Positions 44,001 through 55,470 are shown, numbered from the stretch's first letter. The stretch is 64,000 bases of DNA from Ascarosepion bandense (GCA_037127315.1 JBBBDQ010001614.1:224001-288000), one strand, 5' to 3'. The notes: generated from the sequence alone by a model not told the origin. A program made the numbers and translations.

Positions 44001-47000
44001 TTCATCTTAATTTCACTTGCTTTTTATTACATTTGCAGTATTATTATCATAAGAAATATTCTCTGAATTTTTATTAGATGAAGCATTGTCAAGCATTATT
44101 CATTTTTGGCATGTATCTCTTTCATCTTAATTTCACTTGCTTTTTATTACATTTGCAGTATTATTATCATAAGAAATATTCTCTTGAATTTTTATTAGAC
44201 GAAGCATTGTCAAGCATTATTCATTTTTGGCAAGTATCTCTTTCATCTTAATTTCAATTGCTTTTTCTTACATTTGCAGTATTATTATCATAAGAAATAT
44301 TCTCTTGAATTTTTATTAGACGAAGCATTGTCAAGCATTATTCATTTTTGGCAAGTATCTCTTTCATCTTAATTTCACTTGCTTTTTATTACATTTGCAG
44401 TATTATTATCATAAGAAATATTCTCTTGAATTTTTATTAGACGAAGCATTGTCAAGCATTATTCATTTTTGGCAAGTATCTCTTTCATCTTAATTTCACT
44501 TGCTTTTTATTACATTTGCAGTATTATTATCATAAGAAATATTCTCTTGAATTTTTATTAGACGAAGCATTGTCAAGCATTATTCATTTTTGGCAAGTAT
44601 CTCTTTCATCTTAATTTCACTTGCTTTTTATTACATTTGCAGTATTATTATCATAAGAAATATTCTCTTGAATTTTTATTAGACGAAGCATTGTCAAGCA
44701 TTATTCATTTTTGGCAAGTATCTCTTTCATCTTAATTTCGCTTGCTTTTTATTACATTTGCAGTATTATTATCATAAGAAATATTCTCTTGAATTTTTAT
44801 TAGATGAAGCATTGTCAAGCATTATTCATTTTTGGCAAGTATCTCTTTCATCTTAATTTCGCTTGCTTTTTCTTACATTTGCAGTATTATTATCATAAGA
44901 AATATTCTCTTGAATTTTTATTAGACGAAGCATTGTCAAGCATTATTCATTTTTGGCAAGTATCTCTTTCATCTTAATTTCAATTGCTTTTTATTACATT
45001 TGCAGTATTATTATCATAAGAAATATTCTCTTGAATTTTTATTAGATGAAGCATTGTCAAGCATTATTCATTTTTGGCAAGTATCTCTTTCATCTTAATT
45101 TCACTTGCTTTTTATTACATTTGCAGTATTATTATCATAAGAAATATTCTCTTGAATTTTTATTAGATGAAGCATTGTCAAGCATTATTCATTTTTGGCA
45201 AGTATCTCTTTCATCTTAATTTCACTTGCTTTTTATTACATTTGCAGTATTATTATCATAAGAAATATTCTCTTGAATTTTTATTAGATGAAGCATTGTC
45301 AAGCATTATTCATTTTTGGCAAGTATCTCTTTCATCTTAATTTCAATTGCTTTTTCTTGCATTTGCAGTATTATTATCATAAGAAATATTCTCTTGAATT
45401 TTTATTAGACGAAGCATTGTCAAGCATTATTCATTTTTGGCAAGTATCTCTTTCATCTTAATTTCACATTGCTTTTTATTACATTTGCAGTATTATTATC
45501 ATAAGAAATATTCTCTTGAATTTTTATTAGACGAAGCATTGTCAAGCATTATTCATTTTTGGCAAGTATCTCTTTCATCTTAATTTCACTTGCTTTTTAT
45601 TACATTTGCAGTATTATTATCATAAGAAATATTCTCTTGAATTTTTATTAGACGAAGCATTGTCAAGCATTATTCATTTTTGGCAAATATCTCTTTCATC
45701 TTAATTTCACTTGCTTTTTATTACATTTGCAGTATTATTATCATAAGAAATATTCTCTTGAATTTTTATTAGACGAAGCATTGTCAAGCATTATTCATTT
45801 TTGGCAAGTATCTCTTTCATCTTATTTTCGCTTGCTTTTTATTACATTTGCAGTATTATTATCATAAGAAATATTCTCTTGAATTTTTATTAGATGAAGC
45901 ATTGTCAAGCATTATTCATTTTTGGCAAGTATCTCTTTCATCTTAATTTCGCTTGCTTTTTCTTACATTTGCAGTATTATTATCATAAGAAATATTCTCT
46001 TGAATTTTTATTAGATGAAGCATTGTCAAGCATTATTCATTTTTGGCAAGTATCTCTTTCATCTTAATTTCAATTGCTTTTTATTACATTTGCAGTATTA
46101 TTATCATAAGAAATATTCTCTTGAATTTTTATTAGATGAAGCATTGTCAAGCATTATTCATTTTTGGCAAGTATCTCTTTCATCTTAATTTCAATTGCTT
46201 TTTATTACATTTGCAGTATTATTATCACAAGAAATATTCTCTTGAATTTTTATTAGATGAAGCATTGTCAAGCATTATTCATTTTTGGCAAGTATCTCTT
46301 TCATCTTAATTTCACTTGCTTTTTATTACATTTGCAGTATTATTATCATAAGAAATATTCTCTTGAATTTTTATTAGATGAAGCATTGTCAAGCATTATT
46401 CATTTTTGGCAAATATCTCTTTCATCTTAATTTCACTTGCTTTTTATTACATTTGCAGTATTATTATCATAAGAAATATTCTCTTGAATTTTTATTAGAC
46501 GAAGCATTGTCAAGCATTATTCATTTTTGGCAAGTATCTCTTTCATCTTAATTTCGCTTGCTTTTTATTACATTTGCAGTATTATTATCATAAGAAATAT
46601 TCTCTTGAATTTTTATTAGATGAAGCATTGTCAAGCATTATTCATTTTTGGCAAGTATCTCTTTCATCTTAATTTCGCTTGCTTTTTATTACATTTGCAG
46701 TATTATTATCATAAGAAATATTCTCTTGAATTTTTATTAGATGAAGCATTGTCAAGCATTATTCATTTTTGGCAAGTATCTCTTTCATCTTAATTTCGCT
46801 TGCTTTTTCTTACATTTGCAGTATTATTATCATAAGAAATATTCTCTTGAATTTTTATTAGATGAAGCATTGTCAAGCATTATTCATTTTTGGCAAGTAT
46901 CTCTTTCATCTTAATTTCAATTGCTTTTTATTACATTTGCAGTATTATTATCACAAGAAATATTCTCTTGAATTTTTATTAGATGAAGCATTGTCAAGCA

Positions 47001-47170
47001 TTATTCATTTTTGGCAAGTATCTCTTTCATCTTAATTTCAATTGCTTTTTATTACATTTGCAGTATTATTATCATAAGAAATATTCTCTTGAATTTTTAT
47101 TAGACGAAGCATTTTCAAGCATTATTCATTTTTGGCAAGTATCTCTTTCATCTTAATTTCACTTCCTTTT
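38029..47170 (+). repeat. 121-bp satellite, about 75 units, exon-like consensus
   Basis: The period is 121 bp in clean parts (TTTGCAG at 38112, 38233, 38354, 38475 and onward). Read on plus, each unit has a T-rich tract ending TTTGCAG, then 75 nt open for 25 codons (starts YYYHKKYSLEF, ends HFWQ), then GTATCTC, a CTTAAT motif and the next TTTGCAG, giving a 46-nt GT...AG block. Common variants include GAC/GAT (silent), GCATT/GCGTT, TTCAC/TTCAA/TTCGC and TTATT/TTCTT. The first unit is diverged and lacks the donor. No flanking coding sequence is recognised on either side. A conventional satellite is the default reading; transcription and splicing cannot be judged from sequence. Confidence 0.95.
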
Positions 47171-47280
47171 TTTTAAATTAGTGGTAGAAGAGAAATAAAT
47201 AGAATTGAATAGAAATATGGCTTCATTTGTACATACCTAATGATATATATAGAAACGGATAGCAGGTAGATATAGAGAGC

Positions 47281-47283
47281 AAC

Positions 47284-47328
<45 letters not shown>

Positions 47329-47381
47329 CAAACTGGGATAGATAGATAAAAACAGACAGGGATAGATAGATAGATAGATAT

Positions 47382-47424
<43 letters not shown>

Positions 47425-47458
47425 TGAAGAAACTGAGATAGATAGATAGATAGATAGG

Positions 47459-47502
<44 letters not shown>

Positions 47503-47504
47503 TC
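47281..47504. repeat. (GATA)n microsatellite
   Basis: Interrupted GATA array; minus-strand frames rich in Ser-Ile-Tyr-Leu arise from it. Confidence 0.95.
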
Positions 47505-47507
47505 CAG

Positions 47508-47682
47508 ATTTTCAATATTTACCGGGGGTACCTCACCACAAAACCTAGCTAAAAACACTTACAGATGCTTATAGTACAACTGTGTAAATTTTCAAGAAAA
47601 TCGGTTGTCATTTAAGAGTCTATAGGTAATGGACACACACACACATACACACACAGAGTTCCATTTCTAAATAAGTTTAGAA
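47508..47682 (-). repeat. REP-X copy 5, partial
   Basis: Only the segment from the CCGGGGGTACC block to AAATAAGTTTAGA is present; the CCCGAGCAACGC end is missing. It abuts the GATA array. Confidence 0.8.
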
Positions 47683-47687
47683 AGTAA

Positions 47688-48575
47688 TTCAGTTAAGTGT
47701 TATACGTGAAATATACTTGAGCAATTATATCTCTTTAGAGACATGACTGACTGGGCAGAAGATTATCCCGCAGTAGGTTGCCATTGATTTCTGCGGTAGA
47801 CTGGTTGCCGACCAAGGCTATAGAACCCAATCTGTCCTGCTATTTAACTCATAACTGGAGGGAGAAGAGATAGATTATATTACATTATTATATTAAGTAT
47901 AATTAATGGGGGATCAGTTTATACTTCATAACAATAGAAAGCCAATCCCTCACTTTATGACCAGTACAAATTTAAATTAAGTTGCCAACTATTATATTCA
48001 ATCAGTCAGTTAAATGCAATATACGAAACACACTTGGCCAATCATGTCTCTTTAGAGACATGACTGACTGGGCAGAAGATTATCCCGCAGTAGGTTGCCA
48101 TTGATTTCTGCGGTAGACTGGTTGCCGACCAAGGCTATAGAACCCAATCTGTCCTGTTATTTAACTCATAGCTGGAGGGTGAAGACATAGATTATATTAC
48201 ATTATTATATTAAGTATAATTAATGGGGGATCAGTTTATACTTCATAACAATAGAAAGCCAATCCCTCACTTTATGCCCAGTACAAATTTAAATTAAGTT
48301 GCCAACTATTATATTTAGTCAGTCAGTTAAATGCAATATACGAAACACACTTGGCCAATCATGTCTTTTTAGAGACATGAATGACTGGGCAGAAGATTAT
48401 CTCGCAGTAGGTTGTCATTGCTTTCTGAGGTAGACTGGTTGCCAGCCAAGGCTATAGAACCCAATCTGTCTTATTATTTAACCGATAACTGAAGAGAAGA
48501 GATGGATTAATACCTTTCCCAAGCGCATTTGTGTGTAAGTGAATGTAAAGAATTCAACTGGAATTCAAACTGAAT
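47688..48575 (-). mobile_element. SINE-A trimer with palindromic linkers
   Basis: Two headless SINE-A plus linker units repeat with a 317-bp period (distal motif at 47690, 48007 and about 48323). A third SINE-A extending into its head region follows. The linkers contain GGGGGATCAG and, facing it, a diverged AATCCCTCACT. The first two units are nearly identical. Confidence 0.85.
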
Positions 48576-48597
48576 CCATATAGTAATTAAAGTTTAT

Positions 48598-48760
48598 TTT
48601 TTTCTTGTTTTTAATGAAACTTATTTGCTTCTTATTACTATGCTTAGTTTTTGGCAGGCATTATTCTAATGTGTCTTTAGGTTTCAGTTTGACATTTTTC
48701 ATCATCGGTTAAAACAATTCTTAGATATTTAAACTTCTGTATTTGTTTAATTTATGGAGA
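48598..48760 (-). mobile_element. LINE-R fragment
   Basis: Plus text TTGGCAGGCATTATTCTAAT, GTTTCAGTTTGACATTTTTC and AAACTTCTGTATTTGTTTAA corresponds to the antisense of the thumb region at 12.88-13.02 kb. Diverged. Confidence 0.55.
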
Positions 48761-48849
48761 GACATGGTGCAAAAGATTGACAATATTTTATTTGTTTCTA
48801 AAGAAATTTTCAATATATTTGTTTAGTCTCCTTCCATTTACTATTTTAT

Positions 48850-48939
48850 TTCAGGATGTGAGTGATCATGGCTCTTCACAAACTCATATCTTTTGTAGCG
48901 CTCAGTAATATTCAGTTTTTGTTATTAGATAGATAGATT

Positions 48940-48989
<50 letters not shown>

Positions 48990-49023
48990 AACAAACTAGG
49001 ATAGATAGATAGAAACAGGCTGG

Positions 49024-49081
<58 letters not shown>

Positions 49082-49168
49082 AACAAATTGGGATAGATAG
49101 ATAGAAACAGACTGGGATAGATAGATAAGAGTAAGCTGAAATAGATATATAGCTATATAAGTGCAAGA

Positions 49169-49204
<36 letters not shown>

Positions 49205-49224
49205 AAAGAAAGAAAGAAAGTGAC

Positions 49225-49257
<33 letters not shown>

Positions 49258-49735
49258 GAGATAGATAGATAGATAGATAAGAGCAAGCTGAAATATATAT
49301 ATAGCTATATATGTGCAAGCATAGATAGATAGATAGATAGATAGATAGATCATGGCTCTTCACAAACTCATATCTTTTGTAGTGCTCAATAATATTCAGT
49401 TTTCGTTATTACTTCGCTTACCTGTTCAGTCATTAATCTACACAAACTTGTTTCTTTACTCTGTCCCTCAGAGTGCCAAATTTGACAAATTCTCTTTCCT
49501 CATTATGTCACCCAGAAAATTCAGAAATCTCTTTCTGATTCTGAGTGTAAGTATCATTTCGCTTCTGTTTTCCTTAAAACTTCCACATTGCTCACATGCT
49601 TTGTCTATGGGATTCTCAGTATCCTTCTGTCAAATGACATCTCTGTTGCCTCAAGTATCATTTTCCATTATGAGGAAATTGTCCAGCATTCACTGTTCTA
49701 TAGCATATATATTACCTAAGAGTTCTGCACACATT
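48850..49735 (-). mobile_element. LINE-R C-terminus split by a GATA array
   Basis: Plus text ATCATGGCTCTTCACAAACT occurs at about 48867-48925 and again at about 49349-49410, before and after the GATA array. The second copy continues into the antisense of the LINE-R C-terminus and thumb up to 49735 (CTGTTGCCTCAAGTATC, GTCCAGCATTCACTGTTC). The plus frame at 49352-49741 is antisense to the LINE. Confidence 0.65.
48925..49350. repeat. (GATA)n microsatellite, long and interrupted
   Basis: About 425 bp of GATA with interruptions such as AAACAAACTGGGATA and GAGCAAGCTGAAATA that repeat within it, showing internal tandem duplication of longer blocks. Confidence 0.95.
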
Positions 49736-49899
49736 TCTTAAAATTCCACCCACAGGCAAAGCAAGAAAAACAGAGGAATGCAGTCAATAACGGACATAAC
49801 AACTTGTATAAATACATAGCAGAAAATGTGGTGAGCAGTAGCCACCCACATTCTGAAAAAGTAGAATTCTTATTTCCTTAGATTTACATCTGATGCTGC

Positions 49900-50130
49900 C
49901 AATTGTCCCCACAATAAAAGGACCCATTGTTATTATCAAAAAGTGTCAGTTGAAATTTCTACGACACATAATGGCAAAAAGACGGCTTGGAAAATTTGAA
50001 ACCGAAGTCAAGGTGGGTAGAAAAAAAACAATTCATTACTTACTTGGCGATCTTAAGTAAACAAACAGCCAAAAAGAATTTAGGAGGGACAAAAAAAGAC
50101 AAAATTTCTGAAGTGCTAGAAAGGACAGAC
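49900..50130 (+). mobile_element. Possible LINE C-terminal fragment
   Basis: A plus frame reads KKCQLKFLRHIMAKRRLGKF, then ETEVKVGRKKTIHYLLGDLK, similar to the LINE-R tail (RQLKFLGHIMRKEGLE...GKR.RGR....YL). More diverged than other copies, perhaps a different subfamily. Confidence 0.55.
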
Positions 50131-50430
50131 TAAAATAGTGTGTTGAACAGACACGTGAACACTTTTTGTATTTTATTGTTTAAAATGTGATTTGTTAAAT
50201 GAGACTTCAAATTTCCTTCATTAAGTTCTGGGCTGCATAATTGCAAGAAAGTCATTAGTATTTACAAACTAACAAATCATTAATTGGCTTTCAAACTACT
50301 TAACTAATGAGCTGTAGTCTTACTAATTGTAGTTACAATACAATATAGTTCTTTTTCACTCACACGCATTTGCCGACATCCACACTCAAAGCCATTTATA
50401 TGTAAATATTTGTAATTGTATATATATATA
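50131..50430. other. No recognised feature
   Basis: Nothing assigned; ends in a short TA tract. Confidence 0.5.
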
Positions 50431-50526
50431 TATAAGACTTGTCCAATATAAATATTTGTAACTGCATATATATATATATATATATATATATGCAGTTACA
50501 AATATTTATATTGGACAAGTCTTATA
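50431..50526. repeat. Perfect palindrome with TA centre
   Basis: TATAAGACTTGTCCAATATA on the left is mirrored exactly on the right by TATATTGGACAAGTCTTATA, about 96 bp in all. The middle is AACTGCA(TA)nTGCAGTT. A partial third copy of AATATTTGTAA lies just left of it. Confidence 0.95.
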
Positions 50527-50783
50527 TAATTTGAGTTCTGAAAAGAAAAAAAACAGCATACAAACACATGAAAAATTATATAAAAACTTAACGATAACAC
50601 CTTGTCTGTTATTTTTAATAAAACTTGTATAAAGAGAGATTGTTCCCCAAATACACAATATATATATATATTTTTGGAAATAGATTAAATCCAACATATT
50701 TTTCATTCATTTTTTAAATGTTATTTTTAATGGATGCTCATATTTTTTTTATTAAACATTGATTTTATTTATTTCCATCTACC

Positions 50784-51078
50784 TCAGTCAGTTAAGTGCC
50801 ATACTTGATGCATGCTTTGGGCAATCATGTCTTGACATGAGTGACTGGGCAAAAGATTATCTCGCAGTAGGTTGCCATGGCTTTCTGCAGTAGAGTGATT
50901 GCCAGCCAAGGCTATAGAACCCAAACTGTCCTAGTATTTAAGCCATAACTGGGGGAAAAAGATGTATTAATATCTTTCCCAAAGGTATTTGTGCATAAGT
51001 GAATGCAAGTAATTCAACTGGAACTCAAACTCATCACCCAATTTGTCGTTCCGAGTCGGTATTCACTGCATCTACCAG
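50784..51078 (-). mobile_element. SINE-A, nearly full-length
   Basis: Minus orientation from CAGTCAGTTAAGTGCCATAC to a degraded head; one short deletion in the GAGACATGA block. Confidence 0.8.
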
Positions 51079-51321
51079 CCTAAATATTTAAGAAATTTTG
51101 TTAGAAAAAATATGAAGTGCTTTAGACTGCTTAGCCACATTGAATCTTATGATCAAACAAAGTTTGGATAGTGCTTTTGAACACATCTTTTTTCTAATTC
51201 TCGAAAATACATATCTGCTGTTTTGTATCCAAATGTAAACAAAGGCTATTATTTATGAAATTAATTAAATCTGACATATTTTTAATTTATTTGTTTAAAC
51301 ATTATTTTTAATGTATACTTA

Positions 51322-52171
51322 CGAGGGTCATTCAATAAGTAAGGTGAATTTTTTGGTCTAAGGACTTCTAATACAGATAGAAGCTTACTTTTTTTAAAAT
51401 TTTTTAACATCGTCTTCCAGCAGTGTCACACACTTTTCCTATCTGTGCACAAGCTTCCGTATTCCCTCAGAGTAAAAATCTTTGAATTGATGTCTCAGCC
51501 AATCACTCACAGCACTTTTGACTTCATCGTCACTTTCAAACTTCATGCTTTTCGTGAATGCTTTCAAGAGACAAAACAGGTGAAAGTCTAAAGGAGCAAG
51601 GTCTGGGCTGTAAGGGGAATGAATTGTTTTAATGCAAGACGACTCCATGTGTGCTGTCCCAACAGATAGACTCAAAGTCCTTGCAATGTCATCCACTGTC
51701 ACTCTTCTGTCAGACTGAATGAGGTCATTGACTGATTCGATCACCTCAGGCAACTTCACTTCTGTAGGCCTCCCAGGCCTGTCTTCATCCTCAACATTGT
51801 TTCATCCTTCTTTAAACAATTTAGCCCAGTTGTAGACATTTTTTGGCTGAAACATTTGGGACCATACACAGTTGACATTCTCCTATGAATTTCCACTGGT
51901 TTGCATGCTTCTGCAAGCAAAACTTGATAAATGACCTCGGTTCAATCCTGGAGCATGCTTCTTGGTTGGCCATCTTTGTTAATCTCCCAAACTTCCAAAG
52001 TATTTTTTCAATCAGCAAAAAAATTAAATCACTTTGAAAAAGAATAAAGGAAAAAAAAAGTAAGCTTCTATCTGTATTAGAAGCCCTTATACTGAAAAAT
52101 TCACCTTATTTATTGAATGACCCTCATAGAAGTCCTTATCCTAAAAAATTCACCTTATTTATTGAATGACC
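51322..52171 (-). mobile_element. Mariner, internally deleted, extra right terminal repeat
   Basis: Inverted ends CGAGGGTCATTCAATAAGTA and, inward from the right at 52126, TGAGGGTCATTCAATAAATA, flanked by TA. The minus strand encodes MANQEACSRIEPRSFIKFCL and VNDLIQSDRRVTVDDIARTL (HTH), then jumps to TIHSPYSPDLAPLDFHLF and SDWLRHQFKDFYSEGIRKLV. The first two catalytic aspartates fall in the deleted part, so it is non-autonomous. Positions 52129-52171 repeat the right terminal repeat once more. Confidence 0.85.
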
Positions 52172-52315
52172 CTTGAATGTTTGAGTAGACGGTCTATTTT
52201 TATAATTAAATTGTATATTTATTTATTGACATTTATTGTTCTATATTTATAAATATATAGGAGGCATCTATTCAGATATGAGTATCCATCAAAAATAACA
52301 TTTAAACAAATAACT

Positions 52316-52341
<26 letters not shown>

Positions 52342-52348
<7 letters not shown>

Positions 52349-52900
52349 GTGCAAAAGTATTAGGACAAGAACTATTTTATCTTTTATGAGGCATATTGAC
52401 AGAAAATAAACAATTAATTAAAGTAATTTTATTTGATTTTCTCAACAAATTCTTTAACAAGAAAAAATACTTGTTACAAAATAAATTTAATATTTACTAT
52501 AATAGCCTTTTGCTTTGATCACAGCCTTCATTCTGTCAGGTATTGACATCACAAGCTTCTTCAGTGTATCTAATGGTATCTCCTGCTAAGCAGCTTGTAT
52601 TTATTCCTAAAGTGTGTCCCATAGATGTTCATTAGGATTGAGATCAGGGCTTTGCATGGGGCAATTCAAATTTTGAAGCCTTCCTTCCTTTTCCTTTTTA
52701 GTTAAATAATTCTTTCAAAGGTTTGGCTTTTCACCCTATATTTGAAATTCAGTGAGGTTTTTAGGAAAACCATCCCTGTCCTAATACTTTTGCACACTAC
52801 GAGTGTGCAAAAGTGTTAGGACAGGGGTGATTTTAAACTTTATTTTGATGCCTTATAAAAGATAAAATACTTCTTGTCCTAATACTTTTGCACAGTACTA
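52342..52900 (-). mobile_element. Tc1-A deletion derivative
   Basis: Both Tc1-A ends are present (AGTACTGTGCAAAAGTATTA on the left, TACTTTTGCACAGTACTA on the right), within (TA)n on both sides. The minus strand retains the transposase tail (NPDLNPNEHLWDT-like, IKAKGYYSKY). The right end has a nested second terminal-repeat pair around 52785-52820. Catalytic domain mostly missing. Confidence 0.85.
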
Positions 52901-52959
52901 TATATATATATATATATATATCATTGTAACTTCTTTGCATAAGAATAACATCTCTTCAC

Positions 52960-53800
52960 ATGATATCTTCTTTTTTTGTTTTTCATTCAGAATTTTGTTA
53001 TTTCCATCATCTATATCTATTGGTGATTCTTAGGCCCAACTTTGATTTTACAACCTCTTACACTGACGGCAAACATAAAGTTTGTTTGTGTTATCTGTAT
53101 TGGAGGATTTTCTGCTCCTGTGTACAATCATGTGATATTTGAGTCCCACAATAGACTTACAGACTTTGTTACAAAACTTGCACAAGTAACCTGCATGTCA
53201 TTCTGATAGGGTTGCATTCACAAAAGTTTACACCTGACCTCTCTGGTCTGAGCTCATCTGACTGGCTAAACCAGCTGTCAAAAGGATGACTTTTCAATGA
53301 ATACTGTCTGCTGGTGTCCTAATAGCTCTGGGTCAAATTCTCTTTTTAATGGCATGCGTCTTTTTAGAATGCTGAATTCTCTTCTGCTCTAATTCCCAAA
53401 TCAATCTTCTCTAACCAGATCTATCTCCAACAACAGTTTCCCAGTCTTGAACATTGACGCCAAAAGTCATTAGCTGACATTTAATTACATCCTTGAAACA
53501 TTTTATGGGCTAATGAGTTGATTACCTTGTACCATAAAAAAGTCTTTTAGGCAATCTGCCATCCCTATATGTGTCAGATGACCTGTCCAGCACATTTGTT
53601 ATGGAGAAATAATTTCTTTATGCTGGCTATGTTGGCACACTGAAAGACTTTTGTGTCTGGTGTACAAGACGGCCAATAGATGTCCTCTCAAATTTCTCTC
53701 AGGCACTGTTGGTGAAAATACTTAATGTGCTTTAAATATAAAAGTTTGTTTGGGAGAACTGTTTTGTACATGCTTGTCTTTGTGCTTAAGGATATGTTAA
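52960..53800 (-). pseudogene. LINE ORF2 C-terminus with zinc-finger-like tail
   Basis: The minus strand has many stops but preserves the order of an RTE-type C-terminus: CAGQVI and FLWYKVINSLAHKMF, then NDFWRQCSRLGNCCWR and WLEKIDLGIRAEEN. Near 53090-53200 it reads YLCKFCNKVCKSIVGLKYHM, a Cys-x2-Cys...His arrangement, and then YVCRQCKR. Some LINEs end with such fingers. It differs from LINE-R above, so it is a separate subfamily. Confidence 0.6.
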
Positions 53801-53839
53801 GATCATATATATATATATATATGTCTGATCCTAACATCT

Positions 53840-55451
53840 ATATAAACTGCATCTAGAGATTATATGCAAGTTATGGATTGGTGTAAAGAGTTGCGTCTTT
53901 GATGCTAAAAGTTCTATTATGATGTTGTTTAGATTCTACTCAATATTATTAACTTAGATATATAGTGATAAAGAAAACTATCGTTTTTGGTTAGAAAAAA
54001 TTTTACTAAGTTAACAAAACAGAGTAATTTGACTGTCAGTAGTTTATTTGCAACTATTTATTTTGATATTTTTACATTATTATACATTGTAAAACTAATG
54101 TAAAAAATAATATGAAAATATTTTAGAACAAATTCATCAATTTATTAAAGGAAAAACATAAAAAAAGTTTTATTTGAAATATAAAAGATATATTAACAAA
54201 AAATAAGAACTTCCTAAAATTTGTTGCACAAATGCTCCTTTCTTTTCAATAACACTTCTCAGCCTATTGTCAATATCTGATGCTAGATTTGCAATTTTAG
54301 TGGCTGGTAAGTTGTTTGCAGCAACTTTAACTGCCTCCCAGAGGTCAAAGTTGCTGCTGAATAGCCTTCCATTAGAATAAGTATCTCTCTTGGGGATGTT
54401 CCACAGGTTCTCAATGGGATTCAATTCACAGCTATTTGAAGGCCAGTCCATAAGAGAATCTTCAACAAATCCCATTTCTTTCAACTAGGATTTAGTAAAC
54501 TTTGATGCATGACTTGGTGCGTTGTCTTGCATAAAGATTATAGATCTACACTTGGCTAAAGACTGGTTATCTAGCCATTCAAACAAATATTGCTTTAGAA
54601 AATCACAGTAACTTTTGGAATTCATTTTAACCATGCCTTTCACTTTAAATAAACCCACAAGCTTATTACCAATAATCCCAGCTCATATCATGATCCCACT
54701 GCTGCCTTGTTGGCATTTAAAAGATTTTCTTGAGTCATGTTGCTTGCAACTCATCCTTGAGCACATTCATCGGACCCATTGAGGGTGATCCTTGATTCGT
54801 CTGTAAAAAGCACTTTACTGAAGTTTTCATGTATTTTTTTGCCCACTGCAATCTTCTTTCCTTAAGTTTTTTGTTAAAATGGGCTTCTTTATTTGATTTT
54901 TTGCATCAGCAATCTTCCTTAATATTTTACACCTTGTTTCCCTTGACACCATAGGAGCTCCAGACGGCCTCAAATATGAATGCACTTGACACATTTGGGT
55001 TTCTTATTAATTCTCTTCGGATATGTGATAGATCTCACTTTGTTAAATTCCTAAATTCAGCCTGAGACTTTTTCCTTGGCTGAATTTCGATTTCACATAT
55101 TTTCTTGATTTTTCGATGATCCCTTTTCAAATCCTTAGAAATTTGATGCGAAGACTTTCTTTCATTAATTTATTTGATTATATAGTTCTTTTCTTACATT
55201 GTTCTTTTTTACGAGCAATAATACTAAATTCTAGTTCTTGCAAATAATCTATTGACACTGCAAATTGTTATAATTACTGAAAAAATACTAAATATCAATC
55301 TGAAATTGAAAATTGGCAATTAATTGCTTTCATGCTTACTCGCTATACATAACAGTACAAATTATTTCATTGGATAAGACATATCTATGAATTTTACAAA
55401 AAATATTTGACAATACCTCTTTTGCATATAATATCTAGATGCAGTTTATAT
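53840..55451 (-). pseudogene. Tc1-C, nearly full-length, transposase broken
   Basis: Matching inverted ends with the core TATAAACTGCATCTAGA near 53841 and its complement near 55437 span about 1.6 kb, the usual Tc1 size. The minus strand encodes a transposase with stops: FTDESRITLNGSDE (first Asp, about 54800), MNSKSYCDFLKQYLFEWLDN, IIFMQDNAPSHASKFTKS (second Asp, about 54520), then MDWPSNSCELNPIENLWNIP (Glu, about 54410) and IDNRLRSVIEKKGAFVQQIL. All three catalytic positions are still readable, but a stop follows the second block and the N-terminal half is shifted. Confidence 0.85.
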
Positions 55452-55469
55452 GATCCCAATATCTATTGG

Positions 55470-55470
55470 G

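Noticed and set aside
38029..47170. CRISPR-like array of regular repeats
   Set aside because: Repeats are contiguous 121-bp units without unique spacers, in eukaryotic DNA.
47223..49363. Ser-Ile-Tyr-Leu repeat proteins on the minus strand
   Set aside because: Translation of (GATA)n microsatellites.
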